34,720 bases of DNA from Desmonostoc geniculatum HA4340-LM1 (lineage in GTDB: Bacteria; Cyanobacteriota; Cyanobacteriia; Cyanobacteriales; Nostocaceae). Location of the stretch: positions 1 to 34,720 of the forward strand of contig JAHHHB010000078.1 of assembly GCA_019359545.1 (NCBI GenBank), in the 5' to 3' direction. Position numbers and translations under genes: made by a program. Shown one piece after another: positions 7,900 through 16,862 of this stretch (position 1 is its first letter; every line of letters begins with the position of its first letter). The notes below the pieces were generated by a model. That model was not told where the DNA came from. It did no database searches and saw only the letters and a program-made list of their open reading frames with translations.

Positions 7900-8568
7900 C
7901 TTGATATTAAGTTTTCAAGGTTCTATCGCTATGAGCAGTAGTATAACAAACTACTTCAAGTTTTGAACGCCTAAAGTATTAACTTTTCTATCGCGCAGTC
8001 AAAAGGTAAAAAAGAAAGAGTTTTGGGAGATGTCTGAGATAAAAGTTAGCACAGTCGCGCGATGTAACTGTGTAATATCAGCTTACTGAATTTATTAAAA
8101 TAAATACGCGATCTACTGAAATGAGAAAGCAAACTCCAGTTTGAGAAAGCAATATCTGTTTTTGCTTATTAAATTACTAAAAGTTAAAGAAATACTTTAA
8201 GACAGTCGCTACACTTAATTTTTTTATCCCGTTTCTTTATGAAGCTGCAATATATTTACCCCCCGGCTAACGCCGTCCCCCCTTACCAAGCGTGTATACA
8301 CAAGTCGAATTACCCCCCTTAATCCCCCCGATATATTGGGGGGAAACAGGAAATCTAGTTCCCTCCCCTTTATAAGGGGAGGGTTAGGGTGGGGTAAAAC
8401 CTTGGTTAATCACCTATTTCAGACTTGTGTGTACACCGTAACCGATGCTTTGGGGGGACTACAGGGGGGTTCATAAGGCGCATTTTCATACAGAATTGGT
8501 ATTATAAGGTACTGCAAGGGATTCGAGACCTTTTAAATGCCCAAAATTTAATTTTGTGAAAATTAAAT
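7900..8568. repeat. Repeat-rich intergenic region with nested inverted repeats
   Basis: No gene is seen. Between about 8258 and 8475 there are C-rich and G-rich blocks ('ccccccttaatccccccga', 'ggggagggttagggtgggg') typical of Nostoc-type genomes. An inverted repeat with arms 8292-8306 (gtgtatacacaagtc) and 8422-8436 (gacttgtgtgtacac), and flanking 'ttaccaag'/'cttggtta', encloses them, so this too may be a small non-autonomous element. The rest, 7900-8250, is AT-rich and featureless. Confidence 0.6.
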
Positions 8569-8619
8569 CACAAATAAACACAGATAATTTATCCGATCAA
8601 TTATCTGTGTTTATTTGTG
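8569..8619. repeat. Perfect 21-bp stem hairpin
   Basis: Arms 8569-8589 (cacaaataaacacagataat...) and 8599-8619 are perfectly complementary with a 9-base loop. It is followed by 'gtaaaaaaatc'. The stem is far too long for chance and AT-rich, so it may be a transcribed structured RNA or a palindromic repeat rather than a normal terminator; there is no gene directly upstream to terminate. Confidence 0.8.
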
Positions 8620-8954
8620 GTAAAAAAATCATCAATCAAAATTTTTGCATCTCTCTAAATTTTCAACTATCTCTGCTAACGCTGCTAATATCCCGGACAA
8701 CAGCAGTGCTGGCGTGAAACAAAAAATCAAAATTAACTGTCTGTTTGTGTAAGAGGTATAAATAGGAAATTCAGCAAAGTTGCTGGAAGTTATTATGATG
8801 CCTATTTCTTTACTTCTCTACAACTAACACTAAATTCACCAAGGATGCATTATTTGAAATTTCTGGAATAGCCTTTTGACCGAAAATTTGAATCCAAAAT
8901 CCCAAATCTAAAATCCAAAATTGATATAACTCCCACTAAATTAGGTTAAATATT
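8620..8954. other. Upstream region of the Omp85 gene
   Basis: AT-rich stretch with a 'tccaaaatcccaaatctaaa' simple repeat near 8891-8920. It should hold the promoter of the Omp85 gene. I see no strong ribosome site before the ATG at 8955. Confidence 0.4.
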
Positions 8955-11024
8955 ATGAAAATTTCTACCACTGCAATTTTTACTTTAGCGACGTTAGCTG
9001 GTGGCAATGTTAGTCAGCAAGCGACGGCTGCACCTGCTAAAACCGTCACTCCAACCGCAAAAACTGGTAATTTGGTAGTGCCAGTAATTGAAGAAACTCC
9101 GGCACGGGTAGAAACAATCGCTTCCCCAGAAACTATAGTTGCACAACAATTTTCCCAAAATCCCCTGCCAGCGCCAACAACTGCAAACAAAAATTCCACA
9201 GTAATCTTAAAGCCAGCAACCACACTAACACAAAACCAAAATGTAAAACCCCTTCTCATCCCCTCATCTCCCTCATCCCCTACTACTAAAAACGATTTAG
9301 TAGTCACAGCTACAAATGTACAGATAGTGGGAGCTAATCAGGAATTGCAGGAAATCATTCGCAAAGTGATTAAAACTCAGGCGGGGGGAGAAACCAGTCA
9401 AAGCCAGCTACAAAGAGATGTTGCAGCAATTTTAGATACAGGCTTATTTAGCAATGCCAGTGTAAATAGCCAAAGTACATCTGCTGGATTGAATGTAGTT
9501 TACCAAGTGCAACCTGTGATTGTGCGATCGCTGCAATTATCTGGTGCCAAAGTACTGACTTACCAAGTAGCCCAACAAAGTTTGCAATCTCAAATTGGCA
9601 CCGCCATCAGTCCGGCTGGACTCCAGCAAACAGTGGCACAAATTAACAAGTGGTACGCTGACAATGGTTATAACTTGGCACGGGTGCTATCAATTAAACC
9701 CAGCCCTCAAGGAATTCTGACTGTGAATGTTGCTGAAGGCTTGGTGGGTGATATCAAGTTTCGCTTTGTCGGTGACGACGGGAAAACCGTTGATAGTAAA
9801 GGTAATCCCGTGGGAGGACGTACCAAACCAGATTTTCTCCAACAGCAACTCAAACTTAAACCCGGTCAAATCTTCCAAGAAAATGTAGTTAAACAAGACA
9901 TAGAACAGCTATATGGCACCGGTTTATTTCAAAGTGTAAATGTTGCTTTAGAAGGAGATGCGACAAAAGTCGATGTGGTTTATCAACTCAAAGAAACCGG
10001 GGCGCGTGGTGTTAACTTGGGTGGTAGTTACAACGCCGACCAAGGATTAATCGGGACAATCAGCTATCAAGACCGGAATGTGGGCGGTATTAACGATACT
10101 TTCGCGGCGAATGTTGGGGTAAGTAGCCGGGATTTACAGTTTAATACTAAATTTATCAGTCCTTATCGGATAACTAACCCCGATCGCTTAGGTTACACTG
10201 TAAATGTTTTCCGGAATCGGGAAGTTTCTGAAACTTTTGATGACAAGATTAGGTTAGCTAATGGCGATAAAGTCCAAGAAGGTCATATTGGTGGCGGCAT
10301 AAGTTTACAGCAACCAATTGACGGCTGGAATACCTCATTAGGAGTCAACTATACCCGAACTAGTATCCGCGATCGCCAAGGTAATGTTACCCCAACAGAC
10401 GCTCAAGGCAATGCCCTATCTGCCAGTGGTACAGGTGTAGATGACCTAACTACCGTATCCTTTACGGCCACCAAAGACCAACGAGATAACCCCCTTAATC
10501 CTACTAAAGGTTCCGTTTTGAGTCTGAGTACAGAACAATCTATACCTGTTGGTGAAGGTAATATTTCCCTCAATCGCCTCAAAGCCAATTACAGCCAATA
10601 TTTACCAGTTCAGTTATTTAACAGCAAACAGCCACAAGTATTTGCAGTCAATGTCCAAGCTGGTACCGTCATTGGCGATTTACCACCCTACGAAAGCTTT
10701 AACTTGGGTGGTTCCAATTCAGTGCGCGGTTACGATTCTGGAGAAGTTGGGAGTGGTCGCAGTTATGTCTTAGCTTCGGCGGAATATCGCTTCCCCGTTA
10801 TACCAATCGTCGGCGGTGTATTGTTTGCTGACTTCGGTTCCGACTTGGGTTCTGGTGATACTGTGTTGGGAAATCCGGCGGGTGTGCGGGACAAACCAGG
10901 TTTTGGTTTTGGTTATGGCGCTGGAGTGCGAATCGATTCACCCTTGGGCTTAATTCGGGCTGACTATGGCTTTAATGACCAGGGAGAAAGCAAAATACAT
11001 CTAGGTATAGGGCAGCGGTTTTAA
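8955..11024 (+). CDS. omp85: Omp85/BamA-family outer membrane protein assembly factor
   Basis: 689 residues. A signal peptide of about 25 residues ends near 'QQATA/APAK'. A Pro/Thr-rich low-complexity linker (~25-110) is followed by POTRA domains (~115-345, e.g. 'IIRKVIKTQAGGETSQSQLQ', 'VRSLQLSGAKVL') and a C-terminal surface-antigen beta-barrel (~350-689) ending in 'HLGIGQRF' with the terminal Phe typical of outer-membrane proteins. The barrel shows 'GGSNSVRGYDSGEVG', the conserved (V/I)RG(F/Y) of the family. It inserts beta-barrel proteins in the outer membrane. Cyanobacteria often have several Omp85 copies; this one is not next to lpx genes here, so it may be an accessory paralogue rather than the essential one (inference). 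Convergent with the DUF2887 gene. Confidence 0.93.
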   Translation: MKISTTAIFTLATLAGGNVSQQATAAPAKTVTPTAKTGNLVVPVIEETPARVETIASPETIVAQQFSQNPLPAPTTANKNSTVILKPATTLTQNQNVKPLLIPSSPSSPTTKNDLVVTATNVQIVGANQELQEIIRKVIKTQAGGETSQSQLQRDVAAILDTGLFSNASVNSQSTSAGLNVVYQVQPVIVRSLQLSGAKVLTYQVAQQSLQSQIGTAISPAGLQQTVAQINKWYADNGYNLARVLSIKPSPQGILTVNVAEGLVGDIKFRFVGDDGKTVDSKGNPVGGRTKPDFLQQQLKLKPGQIFQENVVKQDIEQLYGTGLFQSVNVALEGDATKVDVVYQLKETGARGVNLGGSYNADQGLIGTISYQDRNVGGINDTFAANVGVSSRDLQFNTKFISPYRITNPDRLGYTVNVFRNREVSETFDDKIRLANGDKVQEGHIGGGISLQQPIDGWNTSLGVNYTRTSIRDRQGNVTPTDAQGNALSASGTGVDDLTTVSFTATKDQRDNPLNPTKGSVLSLSTEQSIPVGEGNISLNRLKANYSQYLPVQLFNSKQPQVFAVNVQAGTVIGDLPPYESFNLGGSNSVRGYDSGEVGSGRSYVLASAEYRFPVIPIVGGVLFADFGSDLGSGDTVLGNPAGVRDKPGFGFGYGAGVRIDSPLGLIRADYGFNDQGESKIHLGIGQRF

Positions 11025-11030
11025 GAAGAT

Positions 11031-11054
11031 GAGCGCTACTTATAAACAGCGCTC
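11031..11054. terminator. Possible terminator hairpin between convergent genes
   Basis: Arms gagcgct (11031-11037) and agcgctc (11048-11054) flank a 10-base loop, just after the Omp85 stop. There is no T-run, so a role as terminator is only suggested by position. Confidence 0.3.
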
Positions 11055-11070
11055 TTGCGTGTACGTTCTT

Positions 11071-11938
11071 CTAGGCGCTCTGTTGTGCGGCGCTCTGAAC
11101 AGATTCTAAATCAACATTGAGCTGTTGAGCAATCTGCTCGACGCTCATTCCCGTTTTTAATAATAGGGGTACGGTAACTTTCAAAATTTCAGCTTGACGT
11201 TCTTCCCGTCCCTCAGCTTTAGCATCCTGATAAACCCTTGTTTGCTCTAACAACATTTCAGCTTCGCGTTCTTTGCGACCCTCAGCTTTAGCATCCTGAT
11301 AAACCCTTGTTTGCTCTAAAGTCAGTCCTAGCATAGCTTCCACTTCCTCTCTAGTCAAAGATGAAAACTTGTAAACAGCGATCGTGGTAATGATATCGAT
11401 GATTTCGTTTTTCGGCAGTGCCTCTGTTGACTCTAATTGTACCCGCCGAATTAATTGTTTTGCTTGCTGTGCGATCGCTTTCTCTGATGCAATTGTCAAT
11501 TGCATTAAATTTATGCCTATCGTCTGCTGATTCTGAGTATCTAACTCATCCAAATAAATTCGCTGCACTTGGTCGCTGTTTAAAAACATTCGATGAGTTA
11601 TTGTATCGCTTGGTTCTAAACTGCGATTCGGGAAGATTACCACACAATACCAGTCATCATATTGAGACTGATTTCGGTTCAAATAGATCATCGACTCAGT
11701 AAAGAAGCGATGATAGAGAGCTTCGTCTTTCTGAAATTGAACTTCCGCAAAAAAAGATAATTCTAGGTCTTGCAGTCTCTGGAGGCAAAAATACTCCATC
11801 AATACGAAAGCCTGTTTCTTTCACTTCCACAGACTCAAATCGATAGTTCTGCGCCTGTTCAATCTGGTAATCAACGAGTTCAAAAATTAACCAAGGAAAT
11901 CGCTTAAAAATTTGATAATAAATTGAGTCGCGTTTCAC
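11071..11938 (-). pseudogene. Rpn/DUF2887-family PD-(D/E)XK nuclease, frameshifted
   Basis: Two overlapping minus-strand reading frames together make one DUF2887-type protein of about 288 residues. The first (GTG start at 11938) gives 'FRIDGVFLPPE' with the first catalytic Asp. The second begins its homology at 'AEVQFQKDEALYHRFF', the E-x-Q half. They join at a run of seven T in the mRNA sense (A7 at 11749-11755): omitting one T restores 'RPRIIFFAEVQFQKD'. So the active site is split by a one-base insertion, a sequencing error, or a slippage site. The C-terminus has a 23-residue tandem duplication ('LEQTRVYQDAKAEGR' twice) and a helical tail 'MSVEQIAQQLNVDLESVQ'. Relatives promote recombination and are frequent, variable genes in cyanobacteria. 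Adjacent genes are unrelated. Confidence 0.85.
11211..11348. repeat. 69-bp in-frame tandem duplication
   Basis: The block starting CCTCAGCTTTAGCATCCTGA at 11211 recurs at 11280, exactly 69 bp later. The first 41 bases are identical and the remainder of the unit diverged. It encodes the duplicated 23-residue segment of the DUF2887 protein. Because it is in frame it changes only the length of the helical tail. Confidence 0.85.
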
Positions 11939-12250
11939 TCAATTGTTCCAAACATATCAGATTACCAATGATTAATTTTATACAAAAAATGATATGAACA
12001 TTCTCAAAAATCACTTTTTGTATACTAAACAATAATTAATTATTCGTTGATGCCAATAAACTTGCTCAACAATTCTCCCTCATCTTCTTCATCTCCTTTT
12101 TAAAATTCCTGTTCCCAATCTCAGTCCCTGAGTTGTTCAAGGTTGTAGGAAGCTGCTTGTCAAGTCGTAATTCCTCCCTAACCTCGCAAAGGTGGAAACC
12201 AGCTTGAGTCTGTTTTCTACTTCAAGATTTCTTGACTATCGCGTTATCCT
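11939..12250. other. Intergenic region, no clear feature
   Basis: AT-rich spacer between divergently oriented genes (DUF2887 nuclease leftwards, kinase rightwards). I see a few poly-T and pyrimidine tracts ('ctccctcatcttcttcatct' near 12073) but no coding region or strong palindrome. Confidence 0.4.
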
Positions 12251-12403
12251 ATGAAAAAGATAAAACTGTTGCGATCGCTGGGGAGGTTTTTCCCGCCCAG
12301 GGAATTCCAAAAACAAAATCATCCCGTAGATAGACAGGCAAAAACCGTGCCATCTCCAAAAATATGGGAAAATTTGAGGAAATCTCTTAAAAATCAGGAC
12401 TAG
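12251..12403 (+). CDS. Possible small basic protein, hypothetical
   Basis: A 50-codon ORF starting MKKIKLLRSLGRFFPP and ending 'WENLRKSLKNQD', 35 bp before the kinase gene. It is basic and starts with an amphipathic stretch. There is no ribosome site and I know no family, so it may be chance. It contains a HIP1 octamer. Confidence 0.25.
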   Translation: MKKIKLLRSLGRFFPPREFQKQNHPVDRQAKTVPSPKIWENLRKSLKNQD

Positions 12404-12438
12404 CTAGTTATCTGCTCACTCAAGACTCAGGACTCTCT

Positions 12439-14040
12439 ATGTTAGCAGGCACAACTTTACAGGATGGAAAATATACCCTAATCCAAGAAATAGGGCGGGG
12501 TGGCTTTGGCATTACGTACAAAGCTAAGCATCACTATTTGGGTCAGGAGGTGGTGATGAAAACCATCAATGAACGGCTGCGTCAACATCCTGATTTTGCC
12601 AAGTTCGAGCGCCAATTCCAAGATGAAGCCAGACGATTAGCTACTTGTATCCACCCAAATATAGTCCGAGTCAGCGATTTTTTTGTGGAAGCTGGGTTGC
12701 CTTACATGGTGATGGAATACATTCCTGGGGAAACTTTAGGCGACGCCTTTGTATTACCAGGAATACCTCTGCCAGAAGCTACAGCAATTCATTATATTCA
12801 GCAAATTGGTGCAGCGTTGCAGGTAGTACACAATAACGGTTTGCTGCACAGAGATGTCAAACCAGATAATATTATCCTGCGCCAAGGAACTCAGGAAGTA
12901 ATACTGATTGATTTTGGCATTGCCAGGGAATTTAATGGCGGTGTGAGACAGACTCATACAGGTTTGGTTTCTGAGGGTTATTCTCCCATTGAGCAGTACT
13001 TAACCCAAGCAGCACGGACACCCGCCACCGATGTTTATGGTTTAGCAGCAACCTTGTATGCGCTGTTAACAGCCCAAGTTCCCATGCCAGCATTATTGCG
13101 CGATCGCGAGCAAATGCCATCCCCCCGCGAACTGCAACCACATTTGAGTGCTGCTGTCAACCAAGCCGTAATGCGTGGTATGGCGGTGGAATCTCGTTTT
13201 CGTCCGGCGACTGTTGCCGAGTGGCTGCAATTACTACCGGGAAGTGGCGTAAATCTCACAGCCCAAGCTTTACCCACTTACGCAGTGCAAACTGTTAATT
13301 TATCTGCCCAACAGGCAGAAAACCTCATCAGTAAAGCTGGCAAAAAGGCCATGCCTCCAGGCAAGGCTACCGCCAACGCCAAGAAAACTTCACACGCCAA
13401 AAAACAGCCTTCATCTAAAATATTTCTTGGTATTGGTGTCGCTGTAGTTGCAGCGACAGCAGGTTTTGGCATCACTAGCATGTTGCCCAAATCTCAGCCG
13501 CAGCCAACTGCCAAGCCACTTTTTCAACAGCCTACTCAAGAACCAGCGGCCAAAGCACCTAACTTAGGCAATACATCTTCATCTCCAACTCCAGAGACTA
13601 ACCCCACCTCAAAAACCGAATCTGCACCCGTCTCTAATTCCCGGCAGCGTCGGCGTAATCGTCGTTCATCTCAAGAAGAATCTTCCAGCAGCAGCCCTAC
13701 AAAAGAATCACAAAGCGGTAATTCTCAACAATCAGCACCTTCCCCTAGCGTTTCCCCCACACCCTCACTAGTTGAAAAACTACGGGCAATTCGGTCATCT
13801 CGTAATGCTTCCCCCGCAACAGTACCAGATAATAACTCACCAACTTCTAATCAAAATTCTGCTCCTCTCAAACCTGTAACTCCTACAAATTCTGTAGTTA
13901 TACCACCACAACCACTGCCACGGGACTTCAGACCCCCAGATCCTTCTGCTGTAGTAGTACCAACAGTGGAAAAGCGAAATTCACCGACTGAGAATCAACC
14001 ACAAAAAGATCAGAAGCCACAAGAAGAGACTCTAGATTGA
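12439..14040 (+). CDS. Membrane-anchored Ser/Thr protein kinase (PknB/Hanks type)
   Basis: 533 residues. Kinase domain ~10-268: Gly loop 'GRGGFG' (19-24), Lys41 in 'VVMKT', Glu63, catalytic loop 'HRDVKPDN' (137-144), DFG (158-160), activation/APE-like segment 'SEGYSPIEQY' (178-187). All catalytic residues are present, so it should be active. One transmembrane helix at ~328-349 ('IFLGIGVAVVAATAGFGI'), then a ~180-residue tail rich in Ser, Pro, Thr and Gln with basic 'RQRRRNRRSS'. The tail has no recognised domain and should be outside the cytoplasm. Substrate unknown. It stands alone, apart from a doubtful small ORF just upstream. Confidence 0.93.
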   Translation: MLAGTTLQDGKYTLIQEIGRGGFGITYKAKHHYLGQEVVMKTINERLRQHPDFAKFERQFQDEARRLATCIHPNIVRVSDFFVEAGLPYMVMEYIPGETLGDAFVLPGIPLPEATAIHYIQQIGAALQVVHNNGLLHRDVKPDNIILRQGTQEVILIDFGIAREFNGGVRQTHTGLVSEGYSPIEQYLTQAARTPATDVYGLAATLYALLTAQVPMPALLRDREQMPSPRELQPHLSAAVNQAVMRGMAVESRFRPATVAEWLQLLPGSGVNLTAQALPTYAVQTVNLSAQQAENLISKAGKKAMPPGKATANAKKTSHAKKQPSSKIFLGIGVAVVAATAGFGITSMLPKSQPQPTAKPLFQQPTQEPAAKAPNLGNTSSSPTPETNPTSKTESAPVSNSRQRRRNRRSSQEESSSSSPTKESQSGNSQQSAPSPSVSPTPSLVEKLRAIRSSRNASPATVPDNNSPTSNQNSAPLKPVTPTNSVVIPPQPLPRDFRPPDPSAVVVPTVEKRNSPTENQPQKDQKPQEETLD

Positions 14041-14286
14041 AAAAGAATTCAGAATTCAGGAGTCAGAATTCAGTATGAAATGAATATTGGTTTAAAACCT
14101 CGCTCCTTGTGGGCTAAACTAGTATGAAATTTTTTTCACTCATTTAAAACTCTATACTTTCCCTACGGGACGCTGCGCGTAGCTTGCTTCCCTGTAAGGG
14201 TACATGGGTAGAATATTCAGAATTCAGAATTCTGAATTCTGACTCCATTTTATCTTACTATTGCTATAATTTATACCAATGTAATT
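14041..14286. repeat. Dispersed short repeats (gaattcag type and ctacgggacgctgcgcgtag)
   Basis: 'agaattcag' motifs cluster at 14046-14072 and 14216-14242, and an imperfect palindrome 'ctacgggacgctgcgcgtag' lies at 14163-14182. Both types are common filler in Nostoc-like genomes. No gene is seen between these convergent genes. Confidence 0.65.
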
Positions 14287-15303
14287 TTATGAATTGACGT
14301 TAATAACAACTTTCCCGAAGTGAGCAGCACTTTTGAGGTAATGATACGCTTCTCGTGCTTGACTAAAAGAGAAAACTCGGTCAATAATCGGTTTGATTTG
14401 ATGTTGTTGTATTGTCTGATTCATTGCCTCAAACATTTCCCGACTGCCAACATAAATTCCCTGAACTGTTAAACTTTTAAAAAGTATTGGCATGGGATCA
14501 ATTTCGTTTCCTCTGCCTGACAATACACCAATCAAACTAACACGTCCGCCAATACGGACTGCTTGTAGTGATTTTGGTAGAGTTCCTGCGCCGCCTACTT
14601 CAACTACATGATCTACACCTGTGCGATTAGTTAATTGGTAAACTTGTTTTTCCCAATCTGGTGTTGTTTTGTAATTGATTGTTTCGTCAGCACCAAGCTG
14701 TTTGATTCGTGCCAATTTTTCATCACTGCTGGAAGTAGCGATCGCTCTAGCACCATGTATCTTGGCAAACTGGAGAGCAAAAATTGAAACTCCCCCAGTA
14801 CCAAGTAATAAAACACTATCACCTGCGCCAATATTGCCCTTTGTTACCAACCCATGCCAAGCTGTGACTGCTGCACAGGGCAATGTTGCACCTTCAGCAT
14901 AGGACAGATGTTCTGGTAAAACTACTAAACCGTCTTGGTGTAAAACGACATACTCAGCCAACATCCCATCGATACCGCCTCCGAGATCGGATTTCATTTT
15001 CTCTTTGGTTAAAGAGCCATAAATCCAGTCTTGGAAGAAAGTAGCAGCCACGCGATCGCCTACTTTTACTCGCGTCACACCTTCTCCCACCGCTACAACT
15101 TCCCCCGCACCATCAGACATGGGAATTAACGGATATTTCTGTCCAGCACCGTAGGCTCCTTCAACGACAAGCAAATCACGGTAATTTAAAGACGTTGCTT
15201 TGACTTGAATCAGAACTTGACCGGCTGCGGGTTTTGGTTCGGGGCGATCGACTAATGCAAGAGCATCAATTCCAGCATTGTTTTGAATTTCGTAAGCTTT
15301 CAT
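14287..15303 (-). CDS. MDR-family NAD(P)-dependent alcohol dehydrogenase/quinone reductase-like
   Basis: 338 residues from the ATG at 15301-15303 ('MKAYEIQNNAGID'). A longer reading to 15441 runs into G-rich repeat sequence and is not credible. N-terminal GroES-like domain ('PLIPMSDGAGEVVAVGEGVT', 'VGDRVAA'), then a Rossmann domain with 'GTGGVSIFALQFAK' and 'GADETINYKTTPDW'. The Cys-rich structural zinc loop of classical alcohol dehydrogenases is not visible, which fits the zinc-independent members. It should reduce or oxidise a small carbonyl/quinone substrate using NAD(P)H; the substrate is unknown. The GNAT gene lies upstream on the same strand, with a repeat block of 124 bp between them. 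Confidence 0.88.
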   Translation of the reverse strand: MKAYEIQNNAGIDALALVDRPEPKPAAGQVLIQVKATSLNYRDLLVVEGAYGAGQKYPLIPMSDGAGEVVAVGEGVTRVKVGDRVAATFFQDWIYGSLTKEKMKSDLGGGIDGMLAEYVVLHQDGLVVLPEHLSYAEGATLPCAAVTAWHGLVTKGNIGAGDSVLLLGTGGVSIFALQFAKIHGARAIATSSSDEKLARIKQLGADETINYKTTPDWEKQVYQLTNRTGVDHVVEVGGAGTLPKSLQAVRIGGRVSLIGVLSGRGNEIDPMPILFKSLTVQGIYVGSREMFEAMNQTIQQHQIKPIIDRVFSFSQAREAYHYLKSAAHFGKVVINVNS

Positions 15304-15427
15304 TGCTAATTGAGAATGGGGAATGGGGAATGGGGAATAGGGCATGGGGCATGGGGCATGAGGGGATGAGCGAAGTCGAACCACATCCCCCTCATCCCCC
15401 TCGTCTCCCCATGCCCAATGCCCAATG
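15304..15427. repeat. G-rich heptamer repeats (TGGGGAA/TGGGGCA)
   Basis: 'aatgggg' and 'catgggg' heptamers are repeated about seven times in 15314-15362, followed by C-rich partner sequence ('catccccctcatccccctcg', then 'catgcccaatgcccaatg'). This can form an imperfect hairpin between two same-strand genes. Similar blocks are at 27470-27650. Confidence 0.8.
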
Positions 15428-16369
15428 CTACCGCCAATCATCTAGTGCAAAAACATCTGGGCGATTGAATCCCGGTTCATTAGGTCTATGCATTGCAACT
15501 CCGATGATTTCACTGCGAAAACCACGAGTCAGCATCCGACGATAAGCTTCGTCTCGGCTGGTATTAACGCCAGCCACCAAACGTGACATTCCTTGAGCCA
15601 CAGTCAATGCTTCACACAAATCTAATAACTGCTCGAAACGTTGTCCTGCGTCGTTCCCAGAATGTACTGCACCAAATCTGACAAAGCAAGTATTACTACC
15701 AGCCTCAGTACCTGCCCCATAGTGACAAACTGCGAATCCTGCCAAGTCTGCATCATCCCATAACAAGACTGTATCACCCAGTCCTTGAGCTTGAACTGTC
15801 TGAATTTCTCGTGATAAATCTAGTCCTTCATAAATAGAATTAGTGAGTTGGTCGATTGCTTTGAGATTTTCGGCGCGTTCATTCTCACTCAACTGTGAAT
15901 ATCTAGTAACTTGGGATATTGGCTGTAATTGCTGTACTTGTTTTGCCAAAATTGCGGTCAGAAAACGCAGACGAAAGCCAAATTTTTGATATAGTATGTG
16001 ATGCTTAGGACTTTGAGCAAAAGTAAATAGTCCTATCAGTGAGGTATGAGATTCAGTAAAGTAGGCGATCGCAGCTTCAACGAGATGTTGACCTACTCCT
16101 TGGTTCCAAAAGTCAGGATGAACGCTTAACGGTCCAAAATAGCCGAAGCTTCCCCAATTTACTGCTAGGTTAGACCCGATTAACTTTCCATCAATTTCAG
16201 CAGCAAACGCCGCACTCGGATCGGTTTTCCAGCGATGGTGTATATAAGCAGCATCCCCATAAAACTCGGTTGGTTCAGGTAGTCCGATAAAAGTACCAAA
16301 TGCCAACCGAAAAATGTGGTCAGCAGCAGCTAATTCACTCTCTTGGAGTAACCTAATAGAAACACTCAT
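15428..16369 (-). CDS. GNAT-family N-acetyltransferase, two-domain
   Basis: 313 residues. N-terminal GNAT domain: beta-strands through 'FAAEIDGKLIGSNLAVNW', 'GPLSVHPDFWNQGVGQHLV' with the acetyl-CoA motif R/Q-x-x-G-x-G/A form 'NQGVGQ' (~89-94), and 'LYQKFGFR'. The second half repeats a degenerate GNAT-like fold ('FVRFGAVHSGN' to 'AYRRMLTRGF' then 'EIIGVAMHRPNE'), as in double-GNAT proteins. Cytoplasmic; substrate unknown. The start ATG at 16369 is supported by the conserved 'IRLLQESEL' opening. Its 3' end nearly reaches the repeat block before the MDR oxidoreductase gene. Confidence 0.87.
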   Translation of the reverse strand: MSVSIRLLQESELAAADHIFRLAFGTFIGLPEPTEFYGDAAYIHHRWKTDPSAAFAAEIDGKLIGSNLAVNWGSFGYFGPLSVHPDFWNQGVGQHLVEAAIAYFTESHTSLIGLFTFAQSPKHHILYQKFGFRLRFLTAILAKQVQQLQPISQVTRYSQLSENERAENLKAIDQLTNSIYEGLDLSREIQTVQAQGLGDTVLLWDDADLAGFAVCHYGAGTEAGSNTCFVRFGAVHSGNDAGQRFEQLLDLCEALTVAQGMSRLVAGVNTSRDEAYRRMLTRGFRSEIIGVAMHRPNEPGFNRPDVFALDDWR

Positions 16370-16862
16370 TTGCTCAATAATTGCCTACATTACAGCAATT
16401 TTCACGAGATTAAACTTAAAGAAGAACTCAGAATTCAGAATTCAGAATTCAGAATGCAATCAGTGGGGGACTTAAACCCGTTTATTCAGACGCGATGTTC
16501 GAGTACTCGCTAACGCTCCGCTATCGAGGACTCGCTAACGCTGCGCTATCCGCTTTTTCGTTCAGAATTCAATTCTGTTAACGGATAGCTAAGGTTTGGC
16601 CCATTCTGACGACTGACGCCTCTATTCTTTATTGTTAAAGAATAGGGTAGCACAGCGGTGCTACCCCAATACGGTTCGGATAAGCAGTATGAACTTCCCT
16701 TGTGGTCTGGGAAAAGGTTTTGGGGTAAGGGGATTTGGATGTATTTGAAACCTTTCCCCTTTCCCCTTTCCCCTTTCCCCTTTAACCGAACCGTATTGGG
16801 TGCTACCCTAAATCGCCAGGTTTTGTTTGTGTAATTGCGGTTTTTAACCCGGATTTCTCAGG
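16370..16862. repeat. Composite of small repeats and inverted repeats
   Basis: No gene is seen. In order: 'ttcagaa' repeats (16430-16455); a 25-bp direct repeat 'actcgctaacgctscgctatc' at 16505 and 16530; a hairpin 'tattcttta/taaagaata' (16623-16644); a second hairpin 'gggtagcac/gtgctaccc' (16645-16666); 'caatacggttcgg' (16667-16679) mirrored by 'ccgaaccgtattgggtgctaccct' (16786-16809); and 'cctttcc' tandem copies (16751-16782) between them. The pair 16658-16679/16786-16809 bounds a MITE-like unit of about 150 bp. Confidence 0.75.

Noticed and set aside
15304..15441. N-terminal extension of the MDR oxidoreductase
   Set aside because: The extra 46 residues come from G-rich heptamer repeats; family homology starts at MKAYEIQ.
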